From: Weeksellaceae bacterium
GTDB taxonomy: Bacteria; Bacteroidota; Bacteroidia; Flavobacteriales; Weeksellaceae
DNA length: 64,000 nt
NCBI GenBank assembly: GCA_019459455.1
Contig: JAIBEX010000004.1
Location: forward strand, 1-64,000
Direction of reading: 5' to 3'
The first letter of the stretch is position 1; the number at the start of each line of letters is the position of its first letter. Positions 52,522 through 61,556 of this stretch are shown here, piece by piece. The notes below the pieces were generated by a model. The model did no database searches. It saw nothing but the letters and a program-made list of their open reading frames with translations, and was not told the DNA's origin. Made by a program: the position numbers and the translations under genes.

Positions 52522-53703
52522 ATGTCATATTACCCGCTCACCACTATTCCGGACTACTTTTTAATGGATGATCTTTTAACCGATGAACACAAATTAATAA
52601 GGCAGTCGGTACGGGATTGGGTGGAGAGTTTCGTTATGCCGAAGATCGATGACGCGGCACAGAACCATACCGATATTCCTGACCTAATGAAAGAGCTGGG
52701 AGCCATTGGAGCCCTGGGACCTTACATACCGGAAGAATACGGGGGATCAGGCCTGGACCAGATTTCCTACGGAATAATCATGCAGGAACTTGAAAGGGGC
52801 GATTCGGCAGTTCGGTCTGCTGCTTCTGTGCAAAGTTCCCTAGTCATGTTTCCCATAAACGAATACGGTTCAGAAGAGCAGAAAAAGAAATTTTTACCAA
52901 AACTCGCAACAGGCGAAATGATTGGTGCTTTCGGACTTACGGAACCCAATCACGGTTCTGATCCGGGATCAATGGAGACTTATTTTAAGGACAACGGCGA
53001 CCATTATCTTTTGACCGGTGCTAAAATGTGGATTACAAACGCACCGCTTTGCGATATTGCCGTTGTTTGGGCAAAGAATGAAGAGGGAAAAGTTCAGGGA
53101 CTTATCGTAGAACGCGGATTTGAAGGCTTCACTACGCCGGAAACCCATAACAAATGGAGTCTGCGCGCTTCCAAGACCGGGGAACTGGTCTTTAATAACG
53201 TTAAGGTTCCGAAAGAGAATCTTCTGCCAAACGTTTCCGGGCTGAAAGGACCACTCTCCTGCCTTAATTCTGCCCGTTACGGGATTTCCTGGGGGGTGAT
53301 CGGTGCGGCAATAGACTGTTACTGCACGGCCTTACAATATGCGAAGGAAAGAAAACAGTTTGGAAAACCGATTGCAGGGTTTCAGCTTCAGCAGAAAAAA
53401 CTGGCTGAGTTCCTGACCGAAATCACGAAGGCACAGTTGCTATGCATGCAGTTGGGAACGCTTAAAAATAACCATAAGGCCACGCCGGCGCAGATTTCAA
53501 TGGCCAAAAGGAATAATGTAAAGATGGCGATCGATATCGCCAGGGAAAGCCGACAGATCCTCGGTGGAATGGGTATTATGGGGGAATTCCCGATGATGCG
53601 TCACGCCGCCAACCTGGAATCGGTAATCACCTACGAAGGAACGCACGATGTGCACCTGCTCATTACCGGAATGGATGTTACGGGGATTAACGCGTTTTCT
53701 TAA
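52522..53703 (+). CDS. Acyl-CoA dehydrogenase, glutaryl-CoA dehydrogenase-like (393 aa)
   Basis: An FAD flavoprotein. GAFGLTEPNHGSDPGSMET (about 135-153), MWITNAPLCDIAVVWAK and SARYGISWGVIGAAIDCY are typical of the family. The C-terminal VITYEGTHDVHLLITG carries the catalytic Glu in the position used by glutaryl-CoA dehydrogenase. Lysine and tryptophan catabolism is the usual role, but no partner genes are near. Confidence 0.92.
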   Translation: MSYYPLTTIPDYFLMDDLLTDEHKLIRQSVRDWVESFVMPKIDDAAQNHTDIPDLMKELGAIGALGPYIPEEYGGSGLDQISYGIIMQELERGDSAVRSAASVQSSLVMFPINEYGSEEQKKKFLPKLATGEMIGAFGLTEPNHGSDPGSMETYFKDNGDHYLLTGAKMWITNAPLCDIAVVWAKNEEGKVQGLIVERGFEGFTTPETHNKWSLRASKTGELVFNNVKVPKENLLPNVSGLKGPLSCLNSARYGISWGVIGAAIDCYCTALQYAKERKQFGKPIAGFQLQQKKLAEFLTEITKAQLLCMQLGTLKNNHKATPAQISMAKRNNVKMAIDIARESRQILGGMGIMGEFPMMRHAANLESVITYEGTHDVHLLITGMDVTGINAFS

Positions 53704-53819
53704 TGGGGCGTTATTCCAACTGTTGACTTTGACGTATTCAGGAACTGAGCCAAAAGCTCTTTTCGGAACTAGGAAGATGCCGGGCGATTACTGTACATAA
53801 GCTGAAAAACGAACTAAAA
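53704..53819. other. Short spacer before the AT-rich small-gene group
   Basis: A transition from the dehydrogenase gene to AT-rich DNA. No terminator stem with a T-run was found directly after the dehydrogenase stop. Confidence 0.4.
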
Positions 53820-54232
53820 GTGATAAAAAAGTTACTAATTGGAATTTTATTACTCGGAATAATATCCATAATCGGATATTTCGTTTTTATGGCAAACTTT
53901 GATATTTTTGACGAACCAACTGAAACGGAATTAAAAGCGGAATACGATTACGAAGGTTTGCGGAAGTAATAATGACCGAAACGACTGGAAATGCTACTGC
54001 GAATAAGTCCATTCATACTTACGCAACTGAATGTAATAACGAAGGAATAATTGAGCATGAACCAATCTTTTTAGCAAGTGCTGGCTTTATTAAATCAAAA
54101 GATGTGAGTTTTGAGTGGAAAAATTTTAATACTTTGACAATTAGGTACAATAAAAAGTTAGTGGTTTTCAAAGAAAAATCAGAATCAGAATGTGTAAACC
54201 CGAAAATAATATTTGAATATATAAAAGAATAA
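53820..54232 (+). pseudogene. Small membrane-anchored protein, probably one gene with a -1 frameshift
   Basis: From the GTG at 53820 the frame reads IKKLLIGILLLGIISIIGYF (one membrane anchor) to DYEGLRK and stops at 53967-53969. A second frame from 53972 (MTETTGNATANK) continues to FEYIKE at 54232. Adding one base near 53966 joins them as GLRKVIMTETTGN in one 138-residue protein with an N-terminal anchor and a soluble beta-rich domain (ECVNPKIIF). Two separate short genes are the alternative. The pair is much more AT-rich than its neighbours, suggesting foreign origin. Family not identified. Confidence 0.55.
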
Positions 54233-54460
54233 ATGACAACGTTTTTGAAAACATTTCGATTCCTATTAATTGTAATGCTATCAATAATAATACTGCTATC
54301 AACTTATTTTATAATTGATAGATATGTATTTACCCCAAATATGAAAGGAATTAGTCCTGTTGATATTAAAAACATTTTGATTTATTTAGTAACGCCTTTA
54401 ACCATTGTAATATTAGTTGTTTGGTTTGTTGAGAAATGGACAAAAACAATAAAAAAGTAA
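54233..54460 (+). CDS. Small membrane protein with two transmembrane segments (75 aa)
   Basis: Two hydrophobic helices, about 8-28 (FRFLLIVMLSIIILLSTYF) and 47-66 (ILIYLVTPLTIVILVVWFV), with a basic C-terminus (EKWTKTIKK). Its ATG directly abuts the stop of the preceding gene (54230-54232), so it is translated with it. AT-rich codon use as in that gene. Function unknown. Confidence 0.6.
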   Translation: MTTFLKTFRFLLIVMLSIIILLSTYFIIDRYVFTPNMKGISPVDIKNILIYLVTPLTIVILVVWFVEKWTKTIKK

Positions 54461-54600
54461 AAGCCAGTGTACAAAGCTAAATTGACTCACTTTAATTTCC
54501 AGCCGGTTGAGAAGACAAGTTTTGAGATTTACAATTGGAGCACCGATCCGATGAATGCACAAAAAAAAGGATCCGAAACCGAACCCTTTTTAAAAGCGTA
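54461..54600. other. Spacer with ccsA terminator
   Basis: Near 54563-54595, AAAAAAAAGGATCC and GAACCCTTTTT can pair imperfectly. On the minus strand a T-run follows the stem, so this is a likely ccsA terminator. Confidence 0.5.
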
Positions 54601-57600
54601 CTATATTATTTTTTTCTTATTGTAAAAACTTTTGAACTTTATATAGGAAACTACGGAGAGCAGAAGCATCCCGCCTGCACCGATATACACCCACATCGGC
54701 ACCGGAATCGGATCACCCGCTGCATAAGAGTGAAGTCCACTCAGGTAGTAATTCACACCGAAATAGGTCATCACAATGCTGGAAATAGCGACCATTGCAG
54801 CTACGTGGAAGGCCCAGCGGCTCCTAAGTCCAGGAACCAGACGCATGTGCAGAACAAAAGCGTACACCAGGACCGACACGAAAGCCCAGGTCTCTTTTGG
54901 GTCCCAGCTCCAGTAGCGTCCCCAGCTTTCATTTGCCCAGATCCCGCCCATAAAGGTTCCGATGGTCAGTGCGTACAGGCCAATGGTCATAGACATCTCC
55001 GAAACAATGGTAAGTTCTTTCAAACTCCGGTCGTTGTGTGCTCTGAAATCTTTTTTTCTTGCAATGATATAGAAGATCAGACAGATAATCCCGATTACAA
55101 ACGAGAGTCCGAAGAAACCATAACTGGAGGTAATGATGGCCACGTGAATGATGAGCCAGTAGGATTTAAGTACAGGCACCAGAGGCGTGATCTGCGGATC
55201 TAAAGCAGATCCCCCGTGTGCAAACCCCATCATAATTACGGCAACGGTAAACCCTGCCGCAGGGATCAAAGCATTTGAGTTACGGTAAAGTAAAAGGCCC
55301 GCAGTTATTCCAACCCATGAAATGAAGACAATCGCTTCATAACCATTACTCCAGGGCGCATGACCGGAAATATACCACCGTCCGATAAGTCCCAGTAACT
55401 GGGTAAACCAGCCTATAAGTCCTATGATGAGTACCGTTTTTATGACCTTATCCAGTAACCTTCCCGGGCGGAAAAGATGTACAAACCCTAAAACCACCAG
55501 AAGCATCCCGATAAGGGTATAAAAAATCAGCAACCTGAAATTAACGTCCACCTTAGTCATCAGGACTTCAAGGTCCACTTTGGATTTTGCCGGAACAACG
55601 TTCTTACCCCAATTCTGCTGATAGTCTGAAAGTTTTTTAAGTTGCGCATCGGCTTCAGACCAGTTTCCGCTTTGCTGTGCTGATACGACCGCTGAAAAGT
55701 ATGGTCCCATTACCTTCTGGCTTTCCATGTCCGGTTCAAAATTCTGGTCCAGCCAGGAATGCCAGGTAGAATTCGGGTCATTCTTTACCGGTACAATCCG
55801 CATGAACTGCCCGCTGAAAAATTCATTGAAAATCTGCACCCGTTCATTTACTGCAATCACCTCTTTGTCATAGTTGCTCTGTTCAGCCGGTTTTTTACGG
55901 AAGGCGGTGCTATAATCATCTTCCAGAACGTATTTCAGGTTTCCCGTTGCGTCAGATGGGAACAGGTTCATAAGACTGGCATATCCCTCGTCATTGGCCT
56001 TGGTTTTTCTTTTCAGTTCGTCCCCACCTTTGGTTCCCACTTTAATGAGCGGAACCATGGTCCAGCTTGGTGTATCCGTGTTTATAGAAAGAAACCACTG
56101 TTCGGCAGTAAGATAGTTATCGCCCGTTCCTTTAAATTTATCCCTCTTATAAAGTTTTCTTAAGACATCTGTTGCCTGCGTACTCATCGGCACAATCCGT
56201 CCTTCATAGTTCTGCACCAAAAGGTAAGCGAACTTCTCTGCATGCTCTCTGGAGATTCGTGTCTTCGAAATGGCTTCGTCTGCACTCACGGTCTTCATGG
56301 TGCTGAAAGACCTTGCGACTGAGTTTTGGGAAGTCTGTGGTGCTTTATCAGGAACCTGCACTTGGGCCGTGCCATCAGCTGCCCCATGGTTATGTCCGTC
56401 ATCAGCACTGTGAGTCTCCACCTTAACTTTATCCCGGCTGCCGTCGGATGTTCCGTGTGTCTCAATTTTCTGTGCGTTGAGCCCCAAACCAACAAGGATT
56501 GCAATAACCGTTGCGGCTCTGGTTTTATTGATATTTTTCAGCATTTTATTCATCTTCCAGAAATGAGTACCCTTCCAGAAGAAAATGATGAACATTGCGG
56601 TGAAAAGGAAAAAATATCCGATATAGGTAATCAGTGTTCCCCAGAAATCGTGATTAACGGAGAGTACAGTTCCCTGCCTGTCCTCATCAAAACTGGCCTG
56701 GAAAAAGCGGTAACCTCCGTGGTTCAGCACGTGATTCATATAAATTTTATAGGGTGTCTGCTTGCCTTGGTCAATAATCTGTACATGGCTTTCATAGGCA
56801 CTCGGCGAAGAGCTACCCGGATAGGTTTCCATTACAAAATCCTTCAGTTTCAGTGCGAACGGAGTAGTATATACTTTAGGTCCAAACCCCAGCATAATGT
56901 TAAGCCCGTCGATGGATACCTGTTTGAACAGATTAGGGTTCCCCTTTTCCACAACCAGTTCTACGGTTTTTTTTGTCTTAGGCCCCTGCACTTCCATGGT
57001 CAGCGCGTCAGGTAGCCTTTGGTCTTTCTTCCGGTCGCCTTCAAATGCACGAAGGTTGCCCTTCTTCAGTCCTTCCGGCACCACAATCCGGGTTTCGTTT
57101 ATGGTATATAAACTTCTTAGTGCGAGCGGTTCATAAACGTTTTGTTTCACACTGCCGCTGTCCTGGGTAGCCATTACCATAAAACTGGCATCCACCGGGG
57201 TTTTTATGAACAGTTTTCCGTTCTCACTTTTGAACTCAATGGCACCGTCGATAGGCCTGTTATAGCTCACCAAAGTTCCACCCAGGGATTTACTTTCTCC
57301 CGGTTTCAGGTAGTAATTGACCCGGCCGCTCTCTCCTGCCGTTACAAAATGAAGGTATTCGGTTCCGTTTTGATCTGCAACAAGGCTGTCCTTCTTTCTC
57401 TGAACGAAATCAAGCGCCTTTACAGAAATTTTCCTGTCATGATAATTATATGATGCGCGCAGATTCTTATGAAGGGGCGACATTAAATACGGGATGTCTT
57501 TGTAACGGAGTACGTCACCTTTTTCCTCAATCTGGATTTTAAGGAAATTCTTGTCGGTCACGATTTCATTTGAAGTTTCGCCCTCGCGAATGTGCATAAT

Positions 57601-57906
57601 CCCCTCGTAACTAACGTAACGGGTAATGGCTCCGCCTATAAAAAGCAAAATAAAAGAGAGGTGAAAAACAAGCACCGGCCATTTTTCCCTGCGCCAAAGC
57701 CTGTAGCGCGCAATGTTTCCGATAAAGTTCAAAATCAAAAGGAACATCACCAGTTCGAACCATTTTGCCTCGTAAATCAGTGCTTTTGCAGTTGGGGTTC
57801 CGTAATCGTTTTCAAGGAAGGTGGCATAACCCATTGAGCCTGCATAAACCACCATAAGGACCGCCATGGTTCGGGTTGATATCAGAATGTTCTGGAGTTT
57901 TTTCAT
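54601..57906 (-). CDS. ccsA: Cytochrome c biogenesis protein CcsA, ResB-ResC fusion (1101 aa)
   Basis: System II haem export and attachment in the periplasm. The N-terminal third is ResB-like, with several helices then a periplasmic region. The C-terminal third is CcsA-like: the haem-handling WWD motif is ESWGRYWSWDPKETWAF at about residue 1000, and a conserved His lies in WLIIHVAIITSSYG. The fusion of ResB and ResC parts in one protein is normal in Bacteroidota. It stands alone, with a TATTTTTG element on the minus strand at about 57968-57975. Confidence 0.9.
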   Translation of the reverse strand: MKKLQNILISTRTMAVLMVVYAGSMGYATFLENDYGTPTAKALIYEAKWFELVMFLLILNFIGNIARYRLWRREKWPVLVFHLSFILLFIGGAITRYVSYEGIMHIREGETSNEIVTDKNFLKIQIEEKGDVLRYKDIPYLMSPLHKNLRASYNYHDRKISVKALDFVQRKKDSLVADQNGTEYLHFVTAGESGRVNYYLKPGESKSLGGTLVSYNRPIDGAIEFKSENGKLFIKTPVDASFMVMATQDSGSVKQNVYEPLALRSLYTINETRIVVPEGLKKGNLRAFEGDRKKDQRLPDALTMEVQGPKTKKTVELVVEKGNPNLFKQVSIDGLNIMLGFGPKVYTTPFALKLKDFVMETYPGSSSPSAYESHVQIIDQGKQTPYKIYMNHVLNHGGYRFFQASFDEDRQGTVLSVNHDFWGTLITYIGYFFLFTAMFIIFFWKGTHFWKMNKMLKNINKTRAATVIAILVGLGLNAQKIETHGTSDGSRDKVKVETHSADDGHNHGAADGTAQVQVPDKAPQTSQNSVARSFSTMKTVSADEAISKTRISREHAEKFAYLLVQNYEGRIVPMSTQATDVLRKLYKRDKFKGTGDNYLTAEQWFLSINTDTPSWTMVPLIKVGTKGGDELKRKTKANDEGYASLMNLFPSDATGNLKYVLEDDYSTAFRKKPAEQSNYDKEVIAVNERVQIFNEFFSGQFMRIVPVKNDPNSTWHSWLDQNFEPDMESQKVMGPYFSAVVSAQQSGNWSEADAQLKKLSDYQQNWGKNVVPAKSKVDLEVLMTKVDVNFRLLIFYTLIGMLLVVLGFVHLFRPGRLLDKVIKTVLIIGLIGWFTQLLGLIGRWYISGHAPWSNGYEAIVFISWVGITAGLLLYRNSNALIPAAGFTVAVIMMGFAHGGSALDPQITPLVPVLKSYWLIIHVAIITSSYGFFGLSFVIGIICLIFYIIARKKDFRAHNDRSLKELTIVSEMSMTIGLYALTIGTFMGGIWANESWGRYWSWDPKETWAFVSVLVYAFVLHMRLVPGLRSRWAFHVAAMVAISSIVMTYFGVNYYLSGLHSYAAGDPIPVPMWVYIGAGGMLLLSVVSYIKFKSFYNKKKII

Positions 57907-58220
57907 GTCAATTCTGTTGAAATCCAGCTTTAAGATGACTGAATTTATTTGTTATTCGGTTGATCTGCAAAAATACATTCTATAAATTAAAAAAGCGAAT
58001 GTGATAGGTGATTTTTATCAAGAGAAAAACGCAAAAGTAAAATATCTCACTTGAAATTTTGCAGACAAGACCTCGGCATGTTGCAAAATAAAAGTTGCTA
58101 CATTTTAGGGCGCTCCTACCGCATACAGGCAACCCATTTGAAATCAGTAAAAGTCTGAAATCGGTCCATACAAAAGTAAAATTTATCACATTTTTTACTA
58201 AATTTGCCAGCACTCAACCT
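57907..58220. other. Divergent regulatory region between ccsA and ftsK
   Basis: About 314 bp with no gene. It holds the ccsA promoter (TATTTTTG on the minus strand, about 57968-57975) and the ftsK promoter (TAAATTTG at 58199-58206). The stretch 58040-58140 is otherwise unassigned. Confidence 0.5.
58199..58206 (+). promoter_or_regulatory. Promoter -7 element of ftsK
   Basis: TAAATTTG lies 14 bases before the ATG at 58221. It lies within the longer open frame beginning at 58095, so that start is not used. Confidence 0.65.
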
Positions 58221-60722
58221 ATGGAAAAGAACACAAAGACCAACCCGCCACAGACTTCGGAAACCAGCAAAACACTTTCCAAGCCACGCATATTTTTCGG
58301 AATTCTTTTCATTGTTATCGCTCTCGTGATGGCATTCTCCTTTGCATCGTATCTGATGAACTGGAAAGCAGATCAAAGTCAGGCAGGAACGATGCTGGAC
58401 CAAACCGTTAAATCTTCCAACATTTTCGGAAAAGTAGGCGATTGGTTCGGTAAAATCTTTATTTTCGACAGCATTGGAGTAGCTGCTTTCATTGTGGCAT
58501 TCCTCTTTCTTGTAGTTGGGATGCTGATCCTGAAGAAAAAATATTTCAAAACCTGGAAAACCATCGGTCATTCCCTGTTCTTTATTTGCTGGTTGCCCAT
58601 CTTCTTCGGTGCCGTCACCAGGGGCGAGGGAACCCTGAGCGGAGTTTACGGATTTCAGGTTGTTGACTTTTTGTCTTCGGTAATCGGACCCCTGGGACTT
58701 TGGGCCGTTATTGTCGTAAGTATTGCAATGTATTTTATCCTGGAATTTAATATGCGTCCGAGTGCCATTAAATCCCGCTTCACTGAACTCAACGAGCAGA
58801 CTGTTGGCCGCGTAAAAAGCATGATGCCGAAATCTGCAGCTGATTTTGAGGCGGATGCGGAGCTGGAGGAACTGACTGCCGATGGCAATGAGATTCCAAA
58901 AGTAAAGGTGACCGAGCAGCCTAAGAGCAGGACACAAACCTTAAGCAAAACACCGAAAGGTTTTCCTGAAGTGGAAGTTTCCAATGACCTTGAAACCATA
59001 GCAACTCCTAATCAAACCTCTTTTGAAGAAGACAGACAGGAAGAGGAGTCAAAAACCATCAGTCTTTCACCCGCGGGTGCCGCACCATCTTCTGTGCAGA
59101 ATCTTAAATCAGAAGCCGACAGTTTCGAATTTAAAGTTGAAGTCGCCCGCGAGATAGATGAGCTGGATGATGTGGATAAAAAGTCGGCTGACCTGGTTAA
59201 AGAGCACGGACTGTATGACCATACCCTTGATCTGGCAAAATTTCAGATGCCCACCATTAACCTGCTGAAGGATTACGGACCGGAAGAGATTTCAATCAAT
59301 AAAGAGGAACTGGAGGAAAACAAGAACAAGATTGTGGGCCTTCTGAAGAACTTCAATGTAGGTATAGCAGAGATCAAGGCGACCATTGGACCCACGGTGA
59401 CCCTTTACGAGATCGTACCCGAAGCAGGAATACGTGTTGCCGCCATCAAGAAACTTCAGGATGATATCGCACTTAACCTTTCTGCACTGGGAATCAGAAT
59501 CATCGCACCCATGCCTGGCAAAGGAACGATTGGAATTGAAGTCCCCCGGAAAAACCCTACCATGGTCTCCATGCGAAGCGTTTTGGCGTCCCATAAATTC
59601 CAGAATACGGATATGGATCTTCCGGTGGTCTTCGGAAAGACGATATCCAATGAGATCTTCATGGCCGATTTGGCCAAAATGCCCCATCTGTTAATGGCAG
59701 GTGCCACCGGTCAGGGAAAATCGGTCGGCATCAATGCCATACTCACTTCACTGCTATACAAAAAACACCCCAGCGAACTGAAATTTGTGATGGTGGATCC
59801 TAAAAAGGTCGAACTCACCCTCTATTCAAAGATTGAAAGACACTATCTGGCCAAATTACCGGATTCCGATGATGCCATCATCACGGATACACATAAAGTG
59901 ATTAATACTTTGAACTCACTTTGTGTGGAGATGGATATGCGGTATGAACTGTTGAAAAACGCCTTCTGCCGAACCATCAAGGAGTACAATAAAAAATTCA
60001 GCGAAAGAAAGCTGAACCCTGAAAACGGGCACCGGTACTTACCATACATTGTTTTGGTGGTGGATGAGTTTGCTGATCTTATCATGACCGCAGGCAAGGA
60101 GGTGGAACATCCTATCGCCCGGCTTGCGCAGCTCTCCAGAGCAGTTGGAATTCACCTGATTGTAGCAACTCAGAGACCTTCCGTAAATGTAATCACGGGG
60201 ATGATAAAGGCCAATTTTCCTGCAAGGGCGGCTTTTCGGGTAATCTCCAGCATTGACTCGCGCACGATTCTGGATGCCACAGGAGCGGACCAGCTTATTG
60301 GGAAAGGAGATATGCTTTACTTCAACGGAAATGAAATCCTGAGGCTGCAGTGCGCATTTGTAGACACCCCTGAAGTGGAGAGGATTGTGGAATATATTGG
60401 TGCACAAAAAGGATATCCATCTGCATTCATACTCCCGGAAGTACCTTCCGACGAACCTCAGAACGGTGCCGCGGGATTTGATCCGAATGAAAAAGATGCC
60501 CTGTTTGAAGACGCAGCACGCATTGTGGTATCAACTCAACAGGGTTCGACTTCCATGCTGCAGCGACAGCTTAAGCTGGGCTACAACCGGGCCGGACGTA
60601 TAATGGATCAGCTGGAAGCTTCCGGCATCGTGGGTGGTTTTAACGGTGCGAAAGCAAGGGAAGTCCAGATTTCGGACCTTCATTCACTTGAGCAGTTTCT
60701 TCAGGAACTGAAAAACAACTGA
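58221..60722 (+). CDS. ftsK: DNA translocase FtsK
   Basis: Segregates chromosome ends at the septum. Four transmembrane helices lie in residues 25-195. An acidic/polar linker (about 195-390) is followed by the motor: ATGQGKSVGINAILTSL (Walker A, about 495-511) and YIVLVVDEFADLI (Walker B), with ATQRPSVNVITG after it. The C-terminal gamma winged helix is QGSTSMLQRQLKLGYNRAGR in outline, binding KOPS-like DNA. The ATG at 58221 (MEKNTKTN) gives 833 aa. LolA-like and LptF-like genes follow in the same direction. Confidence 0.94.
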   Translation: MEKNTKTNPPQTSETSKTLSKPRIFFGILFIVIALVMAFSFASYLMNWKADQSQAGTMLDQTVKSSNIFGKVGDWFGKIFIFDSIGVAAFIVAFLFLVVGMLILKKKYFKTWKTIGHSLFFICWLPIFFGAVTRGEGTLSGVYGFQVVDFLSSVIGPLGLWAVIVVSIAMYFILEFNMRPSAIKSRFTELNEQTVGRVKSMMPKSAADFEADAELEELTADGNEIPKVKVTEQPKSRTQTLSKTPKGFPEVEVSNDLETIATPNQTSFEEDRQEEESKTISLSPAGAAPSSVQNLKSEADSFEFKVEVAREIDELDDVDKKSADLVKEHGLYDHTLDLAKFQMPTINLLKDYGPEEISINKEELEENKNKIVGLLKNFNVGIAEIKATIGPTVTLYEIVPEAGIRVAAIKKLQDDIALNLSALGIRIIAPMPGKGTIGIEVPRKNPTMVSMRSVLASHKFQNTDMDLPVVFGKTISNEIFMADLAKMPHLLMAGATGQGKSVGINAILTSLLYKKHPSELKFVMVDPKKVELTLYSKIERHYLAKLPDSDDAIITDTHKVINTLNSLCVEMDMRYELLKNAFCRTIKEYNKKFSERKLNPENGHRYLPYIVLVVDEFADLIMTAGKEVEHPIARLAQLSRAVGIHLIVATQRPSVNVITGMIKANFPARAAFRVISSIDSRTILDATGADQLIGKGDMLYFNGNEILRLQCAFVDTPEVERIVEYIGAQKGYPSAFILPEVPSDEPQNGAAGFDPNEKDALFEDAARIVVSTQQGSTSMLQRQLKLGYNRAGRIMDQLEASGIVGGFNGAKAREVQISDLHSLEQFLQELKNN

Positions 60723-60841
60723 TTTGCAGTTACTTAGTTCCTATACATAAATATTGGAATGCTTTTTGAGTTTAAACCTATAAATCAAACAAAAGTTTAA
60801 TTTTAAACAAGATTAATTCATCAAGCAAATAAAAAAGAAAA

Positions 60842-61489
60842 ATGAAAAAGTTACTTTCTAAAATAGCACTAAGCGTCTTTGTTTTGGGTGCAGCAGGTTT
60901 CTCCCAGGCACAGAAAGCAGATGCAAAATCCAAAAAGATCCTGGATGCCATTACTGAAAATTATAAGGCCAAGAAAAATTCCTATTTCAAATTTACCTTT
61001 GGTTCGGGCGTAAACGGGCAGGTTACCAAAACGGAAACCGGCATTTATTATGCAGAAGGTCCAAAGTACAAACTGAACATTATGGGTACCCAACAGATTT
61101 TTGATGGGAATAAGATTTACAACATCAATGCGGAAGACATGGAGGTTACCATTGCAAAACCAAACGGAAGTGATGTCATGTTCTCCCCCATCAACTACCT
61201 GACTTCCTACAAAAAGGACTTCAACGTATCCTACGGAGGAAAAAGGATGGTAAATGGCGTTAATGCTGACTTTATTAAACTTACTCCTGTGAAAAACAAC
61301 GGGCTCAAGCATGTTTATCTTTTTGTGGATTCCGCAAAAAAACAGATGGTGAAACTGGAACAGCACGGGACCAATAAAGATGTTTCTGTGATCGCCATTA
61401 AGGAGTATAAGGACAACCAGGTACTTGCACCGGACATGTTCAGTTTCAGCAAGTCAAAATATCAGAACTACATAGTTACTGAACTTTAA
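60842..61489 (+). CDS. Outer-membrane lipoprotein carrier LolA-like (215 aa)
   Basis: A periplasmic chaperone for lipoproteins. A signal peptide (LLSKIALSVFVLGAAGFSQAQ) precedes a LolA half-barrel: ITENYKAKKNSYFKFTFGSG in outline near 38, ETGIYYAEGPKYKLNIMGTQQIFDGNKIYNI, and the late KHVYLFVDSAKKQMVKLEQHG. Compared with the LolA-like gene at 16673 it matches LolA better. It lies between ftsK and the LptF-like gene, as in many Bacteroidota. It has its own terminator. Confidence 0.88.
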   Translation: MKKLLSKIALSVFVLGAAGFSQAQKADAKSKKILDAITENYKAKKNSYFKFTFGSGVNGQVTKTETGIYYAEGPKYKLNIMGTQQIFDGNKIYNINAEDMEVTIAKPNGSDVMFSPINYLTSYKKDFNVSYGGKRMVNGVNADFIKLTPVKNNGLKHVYLFVDSAKKQMVKLEQHGTNKDVSVIAIKEYKDNQVLAPDMFSFSKSKYQNYIVTEL

Positions 61490-61512
61490 TTGACAAAAAG
61501 CAATAAATATGA

Positions 61513-61539
61513 AAGTCACAAAGCAGAACTTTGTGGCTT
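61513..61539 (+). terminator. Terminator after the LolA-like gene
   Basis: AAGTCACAAAG and CTTTGTGGCTT pair (one G-T) around CAGAA, followed by TTTCTT. Confidence 0.85.
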
Positions 61540-61544
61540 TTTCT

Positions 61545-61552
61545 TAATTTTG
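61545..61552 (+). promoter_or_regulatory. Promoter -7 element abutting the LptF-like start codon
   Basis: TAATTTTG ends four bases before the ATG at 61557, which would again give a leaderless or nearly leaderless transcript. Confidence 0.45.
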
Positions 61553-61556
61553 GAGC

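Noticed and set aside
56326-57015. 229-aa open frame antisense to ccsA, and similar long antisense frames in purF, era and ftsK
   Set aside because: They lie opposite strongly conserved genes, show no family motifs, and are expected by chance from the codon use of the real genes.
58095-58220. Longer FtsK start at 58095
   Set aside because: The extension runs through the TAAATTTG promoter element, and FtsK proteins begin close to the first helix as with the ATG at 58221.
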